The position numbers and the translations under genes were made by a program. From Testudinibacter aquarius (GTDB lineage: Bacteria > Pseudomonadota > Gammaproteobacteria > Enterobacterales > Pasteurellaceae): 64,000 nucleotides of DNA. Position 1 is the first letter of the stretch. Each line of letters begins with the position of its first letter. The stretch spans positions 1 through 64,000 of the forward strand of contig NZ_SMCP01000012.1 in NCBI RefSeq assembly GCF_004342725.1, read 5' to 3'. Below the pieces are notes generated by a model, which made no database searches, was not told the DNA's origin, and was given only the letters and a program-made list of their open reading frames with translations. This document shows, in pieces, positions 19,895 through 27,298 of the stretch.

Positions 19895-19924
19895 CATACT
19901 GACAGAATCCATTTTTCGTGTCAA
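19895..19924 (-). promoter_or_regulatory. Candidate promoter of porin copy 2
   Basis: On the minus strand TTGACA, then CGAAAAATGG, then ATTCTGTCAG and TATGAC align with the block upstream of porin copy 1. The distance to the ATG is almost the same (125 versus 126 bases). The spacer is long for a sigma-70 promoter if TATGAC is the -10, so the exact -10 is uncertain. Confidence 0.6.
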
Positions 19925-20062
19925 CCCTAGCCCGCCTTTAGAAAATAAACAGCAATACTATATATTTCAATAGATTAAGATAAACGATTGCTCACCAATG
20001 AGCATTTTACATACAAACACCCCCTACTTTTGGAGTGTTTTATTCATCACTTATTTTGTAAA

Positions 20063-20083
20063 TTATGTTACATTTTAACATAA
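20063..20083. promoter_or_regulatory. Perfect 8-bp inverted repeat in the porin/galE gap
   Basis: TTATGTTA, five bases (CATTT) and TAACATAA form a perfect inverted repeat about 290 bases upstream of porin copy 2. The spacing suits a dimeric regulator. No known consensus is claimed. Confidence 0.35.
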
Positions 20084-20165
20084 CGCATTGATTTTAAATA
20101 AATAAAATAAGTTAGCACTTTAAGGGCTCTCAATAAATAAACACCAAAAGTAAAGTTCAACTTTT

Positions 20166-20187
20166 TTATGTGATCGAGATCATATTT
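20166..20187. promoter_or_regulatory. CRP-like binding site
   Basis: ATGTGATCGAGATCATAT within this stretch matches the CRP consensus TGTGA-N6-TCACA with one change in the right half, and it is flanked by T runs as in Pasteurellaceae sites. It lies about 400 bases upstream of porin copy 2 and about 650 before galE, far for direct activation of either unless an unseen start lies nearby. Confidence 0.5.
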
Positions 20188-20381
20188 CTGACAGAAAGAT
20201 ACTTTCCAATGTAATTTAATATTTATGTTTTCCCTATCATGTTGCTACAAAACAATAAAACGGCATAAATCAATAAAATTCTGCCCAGACTTTCAACAAA
20301 TTGCTGTGATTATTGCTGTGATTAAAGTGCGATCTGACTGCCGCTGTAAAAAATAAACATTTTATCAATAGCAGAAAACTA

Positions 20382-20602
20382 GGAACTCTTGATCTTTTGT
20401 GTTTATAAATCAAGCAAAAAGAGTGTGATTTTATCCGACAGCGACCTACGGTCGCAATCGGTTAAGCATTGATGAGAGGCTTTGCCTCTCTGAAGCAGCC
20501 GCAAAGCGGCTGATCTATGCGTAACCTAGTACGGCTTTGCCGTGCTAGGCTAAAAGGATTAGTTTTAGCTCAAATAATATACTTAAAAGATCAACACACT
20601 CT
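20382..20602. repeat. Divergent MITE-like element with four hairpins
   Basis: The right end, read on the minus strand, is AGAGTGTGTTGATCTTTTAA then GTATATTATTTGAGCT, which aligns with the MITE left end (TGTTGATCTTT, TTTGAGCT). The left end is GGAACTCTTGATCTTTTGTG. The inside holds four consecutive hairpins: GCGACC/GGTCGC, GAGAGGC/GCCTCTC, CAGCCGC/GCGGCTG and CTAGTACGGC/GCCGTGCTAG. Part of the inside (AGCCGCAAAGCGGCTG then ATGCGTAACCT) matches the element at 18395-18600. Confidence 0.6.
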
Positions 20603-20603
20603 A

Positions 20604-20725
20604 AGAAGTGCTGTTCGGGGCGATATATAATCGCCAGCTACTTTACCAGCAAGATCGAGCGTTTAATCCTACAGCTGCAAAGCGGCTGCCCATGCTTAAC
20701 CTTGTACCACTTGCCCTGTAAGGCT
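20604..20725. repeat. USS-bearing dispersed element, copy 2, upstream of galE
   Basis: It begins GAAGTGCTGTTCGGGGCGAT with ATATAATCGCC, then has ACCAGCAAGA, CCTACAGCTGCAAAGCGGCT and ACCTTGTAC, in the same order as the minus strand of 18395-18600. The uptake signal is degraded here (AAGTGCTGT). No coding potential is seen. Confidence 0.65.
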
Positions 20726-20833
20726 GGTAACAATTTCTCGGTACTGTTAGCCGATATTTCTGCCACAATAGTGCATGAAATTATTTAAAAAAAGTCTTAC
20801 ACTAAGCACTACTTTTTCATTCAGGAGAATATT

Positions 20834-21850
20834 ATGGCGATTTTAGTTACCGGCGGTGCCGGTTATATCGGGTCACACACGGTAGTCGAGCTGTTGCAAG
20901 ATAATCAAGAGGTGATCATTCTCGACAATTTGTGCAATTCTTCACAGAAATCCCTGCAACGGGTTGAGGCCATCACCGGCAAAAAACCAACGTTCTATCA
21001 AGGGGATATTCTCGATTCGCATATTTTGCAAACTATTTTCCAACAACATTCGATTGATTCGGTGATCCATTTTGCCGGCTTGAAAGCCGTTGGCGAAAGT
21101 GTGCGTAAACCGATCGAATATTATCAAAACAATGTGCAAGGCACGATTAACCTGCTGCTTGAGATGCGTAAAGCGGAAGTGTTTAATATTGTGTTCAGCT
21201 CTTCCGCCACCGTGTACGGCGATCCTGAAATTGTACCGATTACCGAAAACTGCAAAGTCGGTGGCACCACCAATCCATACGGCACGTCTAAATTAATGGT
21301 GGAACAAATTTTAGCGGATGCAGCCAAATCAGATCCACGTTGGAGCATGATGATTCTGCGCTATTTCAATCCGGTCGGTGCGCATAAGAGCGGTTTGATC
21401 GGTGAAGACCCGAATGGTATTCCAAACAACCTGCTGCCGTATATCAGCCAAGTTGCCATCGGTAAATTGCCACAACTGTCAATTTTCGGCAGTGACTACA
21501 ACACCCCGGACGGCACCGGCGTGCGCGACTATATCCATGTGGTCGATTTGGCACTAGGGCATTTAAAAGCGCTTGCCAAACACAAAAACGACAGTGGCCT
21601 ACATATCTATAACTTGGGCACCGGCATCGGTTATTCGGTGTTGGATATGGTGAAAGCCTTTGAACAAGCTAATGGTATCAACATTGCGTATAAATTGGTC
21701 GAGCGCCGTCCGGGCGATATTGCCACTTGTTATTCCGACCCAAGTTTAGCCGCCGAGCAGCTGGGATGGAAAACGCAATATTCGTTGCAGCAAATGATGC
21801 AAGACACTTGGAATTGGCAAAAAAACAATCCAAACGGCTATCGCGATTAA
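20834..21850 (+). CDS. galE: UDP-glucose 4-epimerase
   Basis: GalE interconverts UDP-glucose and UDP-galactose, feeding galactose use and lipooligosaccharide synthesis. The NAD-binding Rossmann motif GGAGYIGSH is at residues 7-15. The catalytic residues are in [10 protein letters not shown] and in [12 protein letters not shown], which holds the Tyr-X3-Lys pair. The 338-residue length matches E. coli GalE. A strong AGGAG precedes the ATG at about seven bases. It stands apart from gal operon genes here, and the next gene is an AmpG-like transporter 70 bases downstream after a stem-loop. Confidence 0.97.
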   Translation: MAILVTGGAGYIGSHTVVELLQDNQEVIILDNLCNSSQKSLQRVEAITGKKPTFYQGDILDSHILQTIFQQHSIDSVIHFAGLKAVGESVRKPIEYYQNNVQGTINLLLEMRKAEVFNIVFSSSATVYGDPEIVPITENCKVGGTTNPYGTSKLMVEQILADAAKSDPRWSMMILRYFNPVGAHKSGLIGEDPNGIPNNLLPYISQVAIGKLPQLSIFGSDYNTPDGTGVRDYIHVVDLALGHLKALAKHKNDSGLHIYNLGTGIGYSVLDMVKAFEQANGINIAYKLVERRPGDIATCYSDPSLAAEQLGWKTQYSLQQMMQDTWNWQKNNPNGYRD

Positions 21851-21858
21851 CCTTTAAC

Positions 21859-21882
21859 GGGCAGACGACTCAGGATCTGCCC
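21859..21882 (+). terminator. Stem-loop after galE
   Basis: GGGCAGA, ten bases and TCTGCCC form a seven-base stem eight bases past the galE stop. There is no long T run, so termination may be partial and ampG may be partly co-transcribed. Confidence 0.45.
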
Positions 21883-21921
21883 TGAAATACACCATTTTCT
21901 CTATTTTATTGGAGTCGCCTT

Positions 21922-23211
21922 ATGGCTGAAACAGAACAAAAAAGAAGTGTATTGTCCCAAATTTTCACCCGTAAAATGCTGATTTGCGTTTTCACCGGCT
22001 TCAGTTCGGGTTTGCCATTGTATATTTTGATTTCTCTGATTCCCGCATGGTTGCGCTCGGAACAAGTAGATCTTGCCACGATCGGCTTTTTCGCCCTCAC
22101 CGGTTTGCCCTACACTTGGAAATTTCTTTGGTCACCGCTGCTCGACCGCTTTATTCCGCCATTTTTGGGACGGCGACGTGGCTGGATTTTGATCTCGCAG
22201 TTGTTGTTGATCGTCTCTTTGGGACTGTTTGGTTTTCTCGATCCGAAAACCCAAAGCGGCTTGCAGTTGATCGCTGCCGCCGCCACATTGGCCGCATTCT
22301 TTTCTGCCACGCAAGATATTGTATTGGATGCCTACCGTCGTGAGATTTTATCAGATAGGGAGCTGGGCTTGGGCAATTCAATTCATGTCAACGCCTATCG
22401 AATCGCCGGTTTTGTGCCCGGCTCGTTGTCGCTGATTTTGGCGGATTACCTACCGTGGTCAACCACCTTTATGATTACCGCACTTTTCATGCTGCCCGGC
22501 ATTTTGATGACGCTGTTTTTAAGCTACGAGCCAAAAATCGATCTGCCACCACACCGCACTTTAACCGACACCTTCACCAAACCGTTCAATGAGTTTTTCA
22601 GCCGCAAGGGTGTGATCAGCGCTCTGGGCATTTTAAGCTTTATTTTCCTGTATAAATTCGGCGACAGCATGGCGACCGCACTGATCACCCCCTTTTATCT
22701 GGACATGGGCTTCAGCAAAACCAATATCGGTATTGTGGCTAAAAATGCCTCAGTCTGGCCGATGTTGCTTGCCGCCATTGCCGGCGGAGTTATCATGCTG
22801 AAAATTGGCATCAATCGGGCATTATGGCTGTTCGGTGTGGTGCAAATTGTGACAATTTTAGGTTTTGCTTGGCTGGCGTCTTTTGGTCATTTTGAGGTGG
22901 TCACCACCAAAGAGTTGATTATGTTGGGCGTCGTGGTAGCAGCAGAATATATCGGTGTCGGGCTTGGCACCGCAGCATTCGTCGCTTTTATGGCACGCGA
23001 AACCAACCCGCTGTATACCGCCACCCAATTGGCGCTGTTCACCAGCCTTGCGGCATTGCCACGCACGCTGTTTAATTCGCAAGCCGGTGTGTTGATTGAA
23101 CATTTTGGTTATTACGACTATTTCTGGTTCTGCTTCTTCCTCGCCGTGCCGGGCATGCTCTGCCTATTCTGGGCAGCCCCGTGGAATGGTGACAGAAAGA
23201 CGGAAAAATAG
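21922..23211 (+). CDS. ampG: AmpG-like muropeptide MFS transporter
   Basis: A 12-segment major facilitator transporter of 429 residues that imports anhydro-muropeptides for cell-wall recycling. N-terminal features typical of AmpG include FTGFSSGLPLYILISLIPAW and GLPYTWKFLWSPLLDR. FSATQDIVLDAYRREIL follows, and the mid-protein region has YKFGDSMATALITPFYLDMG. It is shorter than E. coli AmpG (491), with fewer extra C-terminal segments, as in other Pasteurellaceae. A good GGAG precedes the ATG. In organisms with ampC it affects beta-lactamase induction; no ampC or ampR is in this window. Confidence 0.88.
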   Translation: MAETEQKRSVLSQIFTRKMLICVFTGFSSGLPLYILISLIPAWLRSEQVDLATIGFFALTGLPYTWKFLWSPLLDRFIPPFLGRRRGWILISQLLLIVSLGLFGFLDPKTQSGLQLIAAAATLAAFFSATQDIVLDAYRREILSDRELGLGNSIHVNAYRIAGFVPGSLSLILADYLPWSTTFMITALFMLPGILMTLFLSYEPKIDLPPHRTLTDTFTKPFNEFFSRKGVISALGILSFIFLYKFGDSMATALITPFYLDMGFSKTNIGIVAKNASVWPMLLAAIAGGVIMLKIGINRALWLFGVVQIVTILGFAWLASFGHFEVVTTKELIMLGVVVAAEYIGVGLGTAAFVAFMARETNPLYTATQLALFTSLAALPRTLFNSQAGVLIEHFGYYDYFWFCFFLAVPGMLCLFWAAPWNGDRKTEK

Positions 23212-23219
23212 TAAAAGTT

Positions 23220-23239
23220 CGGGCGGAAAATATCCGCCC
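23220..23239. terminator. Terminator between ampG and gloB
   Basis: GGGCGGA, about six bases and TCCGCCC form a seven-base stem between the two convergent genes, with a T-rich stretch after it on the plus strand. Confidence 0.6.
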
Positions 23240-23280
23240 TTATATCTACTTTTCGTATATTCTAACTATTGTCAACCGTT

Positions 23281-23979
23281 TTAAAACCGATCCTTGGCTT
23301 GGCGCAAACGGATAAAGACGTCCAGTGTATCGACTTGTAAAAACGGGTTAATTTGGCGTTCCAAGCCTAAGGTTGTCGGTAAGCTGGGTTGGTTGGCGGC
23401 TCTCAGTTGTTCTACCCTCTGCAATTGCTGTGTGACCGCACTTTGATCTGCCACTGCCGTTAAAGCAAAACGCAAATTGCTTAAGGTATATTCATGGGCA
23501 GCACACACGATTGTGCTGTCCGGCAATGCTTTCAAACGCTGTAGCGCAGCAAACATCGCTGCATAATCACCGGTGAAAACTCGCCCGCAACCGCCGGAAA
23601 AAAGTGTATCGCCACAAAAAAGATGGTCGTCCAGCACAAAGCTAATATGTTGCGCAGTATGTCCCGGTGTGGCAATCACCTCAATCGTATAGTTGCCGAT
23701 CTGCACTTTTCCCGGCTCGACCAGCACTGTTGCTAACTCAGCGACTTCCGGCGAACCGTATACCGCCAAATTGGGATAGTGCTGTTTCAACGCTGCAACA
23801 CCGCCGATATGATCCGCATGTCCGTGCGTGAGCAGGATTGCTTGTGGCAGCAGATGATTGCGGTTCAAGTAATCTATCACCGGTTGTGACTCTGACGGAT
23901 CAATAATTAAAACCCGATCGTTTTGCTTGGCATACAGCCAAATATAGTTGTCATTTAGTGCCGGTAATGGTATTAACAT
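23281..23979 (-). CDS. gloB: Hydroxyacylglutathione hydrolase (glyoxalase II)
   Basis: A metallo-beta-lactamase-fold enzyme that hydrolyses S-D-lactoylglutathione to glutathione and D-lactate, completing methylglyoxal detoxification. The metal-binding motif THGHADHIGG is at about residues 51-60. Other ligands appear in GHTAQHISF, FCGDTLFSGGCGR and CAAHEYTLSN. At 232 residues it is slightly short compared with E. coli GloB (251) but complete at both ends. It is divergent from yafS with about 37 bases between the two starts. The gloB-yafS-rnhA-dnaQ order matches E. coli. Confidence 0.95.
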   Translation of the reverse strand: MLIPLPALNDNYIWLYAKQNDRVLIIDPSESQPVIDYLNRNHLLPQAILLTHGHADHIGGVAALKQHYPNLAVYGSPEVAELATVLVEPGKVQIGNYTIEVIATPGHTAQHISFVLDDHLFCGDTLFSGGCGRVFTGDYAAMFAALQRLKALPDSTIVCAAHEYTLSNLRFALTAVADQSAVTQQLQRVEQLRAANQPSLPTTLGLERQINPFLQVDTLDVFIRLRQAKDRF

Positions 23980-24016
23980 AGCTTGTTCTCCGTTTAATAA
24001 ACAAGGTGATCAATTG

Positions 24017-24766
24017 ATGAAATGGCGCGCAAAATATCCGTATTCTCTGCCCTTGCCGACCTCTTGGCAGCAGCTGAAGCAAGGTGATTATTATTGTAAA
24101 ACACTGAATGACTATTTCAAACCCTGGTTTGCAAAGGTGTACGGTCAGCATATTTTAAAAATCGGCGGTTTGAGTGCCGAACTGGAATGGGACTGCCCCA
24201 ATCAGCACGCAATTGCGCTCTATCCTGAGTTTCCAGAGCATACCGCTTTAGACCATCATTCCATCGTGCAAGCCTGCCCGACTCGTTTGCCGTTTTATGA
24301 AAATGCGATAGACGCCTGCTTGTTGGCCAACACCCTAAATTTCAGCCAAGATCCGCACCAGCTGCTGCGCGAAGCTACTCGCGTGTTGAGCGAAGACGGC
24401 TATCTGTTTATTTCTCTGTTTAATCCGTGTAGTTCGTTGTTGTTTAAACGCCATTTAGGGCTGAAAAACCACAGCTCACCCCATCGCTGGCAGATTCGAA
24501 AATATTTCACTTGGCGGATTATTGATTGGTTGGAATTACTCAATTTTGAAATCGTACAACAGACCACTCTCGCCAAATCGTCAGCAATACCGCACTTTTG
24601 CCGTCGCTTTTATGGTAATAGCGGACAGTTGGCAGTGATTGTGGCTCGAAAACGTACCATTCCGCTCACGCTCAATCCACAAAAAGTGCGGTTCAAAGCG
24701 CCAGTGTTTGCACCTGCCAATGTGTTGACGCGCTCTAAAGAGCGTTGCCGTATTCAATCCGGCTGA
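24017..24766 (+). CDS. yafS: SAM-dependent methyltransferase (YafS-like)
   Basis: A class I methyltransferase of 249 residues, substrate unknown. The core lies around residues 70-150, with [22 protein letters not shown] and [18 protein letters not shown], the post-motif region of the Methyltransf_11 family. The start chosen is the ATG at 24017, with AAGGTGAT upstream, because the longer frame from 23948 would run into the gloB start region. Its C-terminus overlaps the convergent rnhA stop by 13 bases. The location between gloB and rnhA is the same as E. coli yafS, which is the main basis for the name. Confidence 0.82.
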   Translation: MKWRAKYPYSLPLPTSWQQLKQGDYYCKTLNDYFKPWFAKVYGQHILKIGGLSAELEWDCPNQHAIALYPEFPEHTALDHHSIVQACPTRLPFYENAIDACLLANTLNFSQDPHQLLREATRVLSEDGYLFISLFNPCSSLLFKRHLGLKNHSSPHRWQIRKYFTWRIIDWLELLNFEIVQQTTLAKSSAIPHFCRRFYGNSGQLAVIVARKRTIPLTLNPQKVRFKAPVFAPANVLTRSKERCRIQSG

Positions 24767-25218
24767 TAACCGGAGTCCTCTTGGCTCGGCGCTTCTGCCC
24801 CTTGCCTTGCCAATTGGTCAACTTGTTCGTTTTCAACATGTCCGGCGTGCCCTTTGACCCATTGCCAGTGAATTTGATGCCGCTGAATCGCTTGATCGAG
24901 CCGCTGCCACAAATCTTGATTTTTAACCGCTTTTTTGTTGCTGGTCAACCAGTTGTTGCGTTTCCAATTGTGGATCCATTGGTTGATGCCGTTTTTCATA
25001 TATTGGCTGTCGCTGTACAACCGCACTTTACAACTCTCGGTTAAACTCTCCAGCGCCACAATCACCGCCAACAGCTCCATGCGGTTGTTGGTGGTTAACC
25101 GATAACCTTGCGAAATGGTTTTTTCATGCTGTTTATAGCGCAACAACACCCCGATTCCCCCCGGACCGGGATTACCCAAACAGGAACCATCTGTGTATAT
25201 CTCTATCTGTTTCATCAT
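24754..25218 (-). CDS. rnhA: Ribonuclease HI
   Basis: RNase HI cleaves RNA in RNA-DNA hybrids during replication. The four catalytic acidic residues are recognisable: [15 protein letters not shown] (Asp about 9), [12 protein letters not shown] (Glu about 47), [12 protein letters not shown] (Asp about 69) and [11 protein letters not shown] (Asp about 133). The handle region with [16 protein letters not shown] is present. The 154-residue length is standard. In E. coli rnhA is divergent from dnaQ with overlapping promoters; here the same divergent site is occupied by a YefM/ParE pair lying before dnaQ. Confidence 0.97.
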   Translation of the reverse strand: MMKQIEIYTDGSCLGNPGPGGIGVLLRYKQHEKTISQGYRLTTNNRMELLAVIVALESLTESCKVRLYSDSQYMKNGINQWIHNWKRNNWLTSNKKAVKNQDLWQRLDQAIQRHQIHWQWVKGHAGHVENEQVDQLARQGAEAPSQEDSGYQPD

Positions 25219-25301
25219 CTTGCCGAATTCTTGTCAACATTCAATTTAATTCTGAAATCATAGCTTAATTTGCTAAAATTCCCTAGCTGCAAACGTATCG
25301 G

Positions 25302-25331
25302 TTGCCTAAAATCGTTCGATTCAATTACAAT
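25302..25331 (+). promoter_or_regulatory. Candidate promoter of the TA-dnaQ transcript
   Basis: TTGCCT and TACAAT are separated by 18 bases, about 45 bases before the antitoxin ATG. It lies in the gap between rnhA and the toxin-antitoxin pair, where the dnaQ promoter would be in other species. Confidence 0.5.
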
Positions 25332-25375
25332 GAATCAAATTTGGCATGTTTTTAATGCAATAGAGAGGTCAAAAT

Positions 25376-25639
25376 ATGGAAGCGATAACCGCAAACCAAG
25401 CAAAAGTTCATTTTGGCAGCGTGCTGTTAAAAGTGCAGGATCAAGCCGTGCAAATCAATAAAAACGGCAAACCGGTGGCGGTGATGATGTCGATGGCGGA
25501 CTACGAAACGATGGAAGCTCTGAAACTTCATTTTTTACAACAACGTGTCCAGCAGGCAAAAAATGAGATTACCAACGGGCAATTAACTGACGGCAACGAT
25601 TTTTTCACTGCGCTGGAAAACGGACAATATGACGGATAA
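25376..25639 (+). CDS. Phd/YefM-family antitoxin
   Basis: An 87-residue antitoxin. The N-terminal Phd/YefM DNA-binding fold is clear in EAITANQAKVHFGSVLLKVQ, then VQINKNGKPVAVMMSMADYE (residues 23-44). The C-terminal tail is the toxin-binding region. A GAGAGG ribosome-binding site sits seven bases before the ATG. Its stop overlaps the toxin start by 11 bases, which suggests translational coupling. Antitoxins of this family normally repress their own operon together with the toxin. The pair lies just upstream of dnaQ on the same strand. Confidence 0.88.
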   Translation: MEAITANQAKVHFGSVLLKVQDQAVQINKNGKPVAVMMSMADYETMEALKLHFLQQRVQQAKNEITNGQLTDGNDFFTALENGQYDG

Positions 25640-25943
25640 TGCTGCCTTATACCACTTATCCGTTCATGCCAAACAGGATCTGATTCAAATTCGGCACCAT
25701 TCCAAGCTAAACTGGGGCGAAATTAAAGCACAACGCTACTTGAATATATTAAAACAAACCCTCTCCTTTTTGGCACTCAATCCGGCATTGGGCAAAAAAC
25801 GAATAGAGTTGGGTGATGATGTTTTCAGCTTCCCATGTGAAAGCCACATCATTTATTACATCAAACACCACTCAAATATTGTTATTTTAGCCGTACTGCA
25901 TAAAAGAATGGTACCGAAAAACCATTTAAGCAACAAGCGTTAA
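25629..25943 (+). CDS. ParE/RelE-superfamily toxin
   Basis: A 104-residue toxin paired with the YefM-type antitoxin. The fold is of the RelE/ParE superfamily: YHLSVHAKQDLIQIRHHSKL at the start, GEIKAQRYLNILKQTLSFLA, and a C-terminal strand region with SHIIYYIKHHSNIVILAVLHKRM. The helix pattern and conserved terminal strand favour ParE (gyrase inhibitor) over RelE (mRNA cleavage), but the activity is not settled. It is intact, with no stop or frameshift. The stop codon is 16 bases before the dnaQ ATG, leaving no space for a separate dnaQ promoter except inside the toxin gene. Confidence 0.85.
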   Translation: MTDNAALYHLSVHAKQDLIQIRHHSKLNWGEIKAQRYLNILKQTLSFLALNPALGKKRIELGDDVFSFPCESHIIYYIKHHSNIVILAVLHKRMVPKNHLSNKR

Positions 25944-25959
25944 CCCAACGGTAAAACCT

Positions 25960-26745
25960 ATGACAACAAAAAGTACGCCTCAAATCATACCGCAGCGCCA
26001 AGTGGTGCTGGATACTGAAACCACCGGCATGAACCAGTTCGGTGCGCACTACGAAGGACATTGCATTATCGAGATTGGTGCGGTCGAATTGATCAACCGC
26101 CGTCTGACCGGACGCACCTTTCATGTTTATATCAAACCCGATCGCGAAGTGGATCCTGAGGCGATTAAAGTGCACGGTATTACCGATGAAATGCTGGCGG
26201 ACAAACCGCCCTTTGCCGATATTGCCGCTGAATTTATCGAATTTATCCGCGATGCCGAGTTGATTATCCACAATGCGCCCTTCGATGTCGGCTTTATGGA
26301 TTATGAATTTAGCAAACTGGCTGCCACCAAACAGATTAAAACTCACAAAATCAGCTTAATCACCGACAGCCTAGCGATGGCACGCAAAATGTATCCCGGC
26401 AAACGCAACAATTTGGATGCGCTATGCGATCGTTTAAATATCGACAACAGTAAACGCAGCCTGCATGGGGCGTTGCTCGATGCCGAGATTTTGGCCGATG
26501 TGTATTTGCAAATGACCGGCGGGCAAGTCAGCCTGTTCGACGAAGAACATACTATCGAAAATATGTCTCACACGGCATCGAATCACAACGTGTCAACAAA
26601 TAGTAGTCTAACTGCATCAAAAAATGCGTCATTACGCACCATTTTACCTGACGACGAAGAACAGCAAGCGCACCGAAACTACTTTGAGCTGCTGCAAAAG
26701 AAAAGTCGCAATAACTGTATTTGGTTGAAACGCAGCGAGCATTAA
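25960..26745 (+). CDS. dnaQ: DNA polymerase III epsilon subunit (proofreading exonuclease)
   Basis: The 3'-5' exonuclease that proofreads for DnaE. The three Exo motifs are seen: VLDTETTGMNQ (Exo I, residues 12-22), HNAPFDVGFMDYE (Exo II) and HGALLDAEILADVYLQMTGG (Exo III). These hold the catalytic Asp, Glu, Asp, Asp and His. The C-terminal segment that binds the alpha subunit is present, giving 261 residues in total. The ATG lies 16 bases after the ParE-like toxin stop with only a weak Shine-Dalgarno sequence, so dnaQ expression may depend on read-through from the toxin-antitoxin operon. The gene order next to rnhA is otherwise as in E. coli. Confidence 0.97.
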   Translation: MTTKSTPQIIPQRQVVLDTETTGMNQFGAHYEGHCIIEIGAVELINRRLTGRTFHVYIKPDREVDPEAIKVHGITDEMLADKPPFADIAAEFIEFIRDAELIIHNAPFDVGFMDYEFSKLAATKQIKTHKISLITDSLAMARKMYPGKRNNLDALCDRLNIDNSKRSLHGALLDAEILADVYLQMTGGQVSLFDEEHTIENMSHTASNHNVSTNSSLTASKNASLRTILPDDEEQQAHRNYFELLQKKSRNNCIWLKRSEH

Positions 26746-26884
26746 GCGATATACTTTCACACTCAAGCACCAAAAAGTGCGGTTTTGCAGCGATTCGCTT
26801 ATGGATTAAGCAATTGAAAATAGTTTTAAAAAAAAGGGTTGACTGCAACTGCATAGCCCTTTATCATTCGCCTCACTTAATCGC

Positions 26885-26961
26885 GGAGTGGTAGTTCAGT
26901 TGGTTAGAATACCTGCCTGTCACGCAGGGGGTCGCGGGTTCGAGTCCCGTCCATTCCGCCA
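26885..26961 (+). tRNA. tRNA-Asp (GTC), copy 1
   Basis: A 77-base cloverleaf with encoded CCA. The acceptor stem is GGAGTGG with CCATTCC (one G-U pair). The anticodon loop CTGTCAC gives GTC, and the T arm has GGTTCGAGTCC. It is identical by eye to the copy at 27043 and has its own terminator. Confidence 0.97.
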
Positions 26962-26971
26962 CTAATTTTAG

Positions 26972-27013
26972 AACGCATAGTTCATACATTAACGTTAAGA
27001 CTGTGCGTTTTTT
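26972..27013 (+). terminator. Terminator of tRNA-Asp copy 1
   Basis: AACGCATAGT pairs with ACTGTGCGTT (one wobble) and is followed directly by a T run. It ends the first tRNA-Asp unit. Confidence 0.8.
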
Positions 27014-27042
27014 ATTGCTTTAAAATTCAGATTATTCAATGT

Positions 27043-27119
27043 GGAGTGGTAGTTCAGTTGGTTAGAATACCTGCCTGTCACGCAGGGGGTCGCGGGTTCG
27101 AGTCCCGTCCATTCCGCCA
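27043..27119 (+). tRNA. tRNA-Asp (GTC), copy 2
   Basis: A 77-base tRNA with anticodon GTC and encoded CCA, the same as the copy 80 bases upstream. A separate terminator follows at 27127. The two form a tandem duplication. Confidence 0.97.
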
Positions 27120-27126
27120 TTTTTTC

Positions 27127-27155
27127 AGCCCGATATATTAATGTCGGGCTTTTTA
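27127..27155 (+). terminator. Terminator of tRNA-Asp copy 2
   Basis: AGCCCGA, ten bases and TCGGGCT form a stem followed by TTTTATTTT. Confidence 0.8.
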
Positions 27156-27181
27156 TTTTCCTAAATTAAGCAAAATGCATA

Positions 27182-27206
27182 GGGTCTGTTGCTCTTTGTT
27201 TATAAC
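27182..27206. repeat. Solitary MITE end before der
   Basis: GGGTCTGTTGCTCTTTGTTT with TATAA following matches the MITE terminal repeat with one change, and TA precedes it. The next bases (CGCTATTCGCCACCCTG) also echo the MITE interior. No right end is present before der, so this is a one-ended remnant. Confidence 0.6.
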
Positions 27207-27298
27207 TTTCGCTATTCGCCACCCTGAAAATTCGGTATCATCTTGCAACATCACCCCATAATAAATATGACGACAGCTTTCGTCCATCGAGGTTTTAT

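Noticed and set aside
20382-20725. CRISPR array, because of repeated hairpins
   Set aside because: The hairpins differ in sequence and spacing, with no regular direct repeats, unique spacers or cas genes.
25288-25308. Purine-repressor-like sequence GCAAACGTATCGGTTGC before the dnaQ toxin-antitoxin pair
   Set aside because: The spacing and centre do not fit the PurR consensus ACGCAAACGTTTNCGT, so it is not listed as a site.
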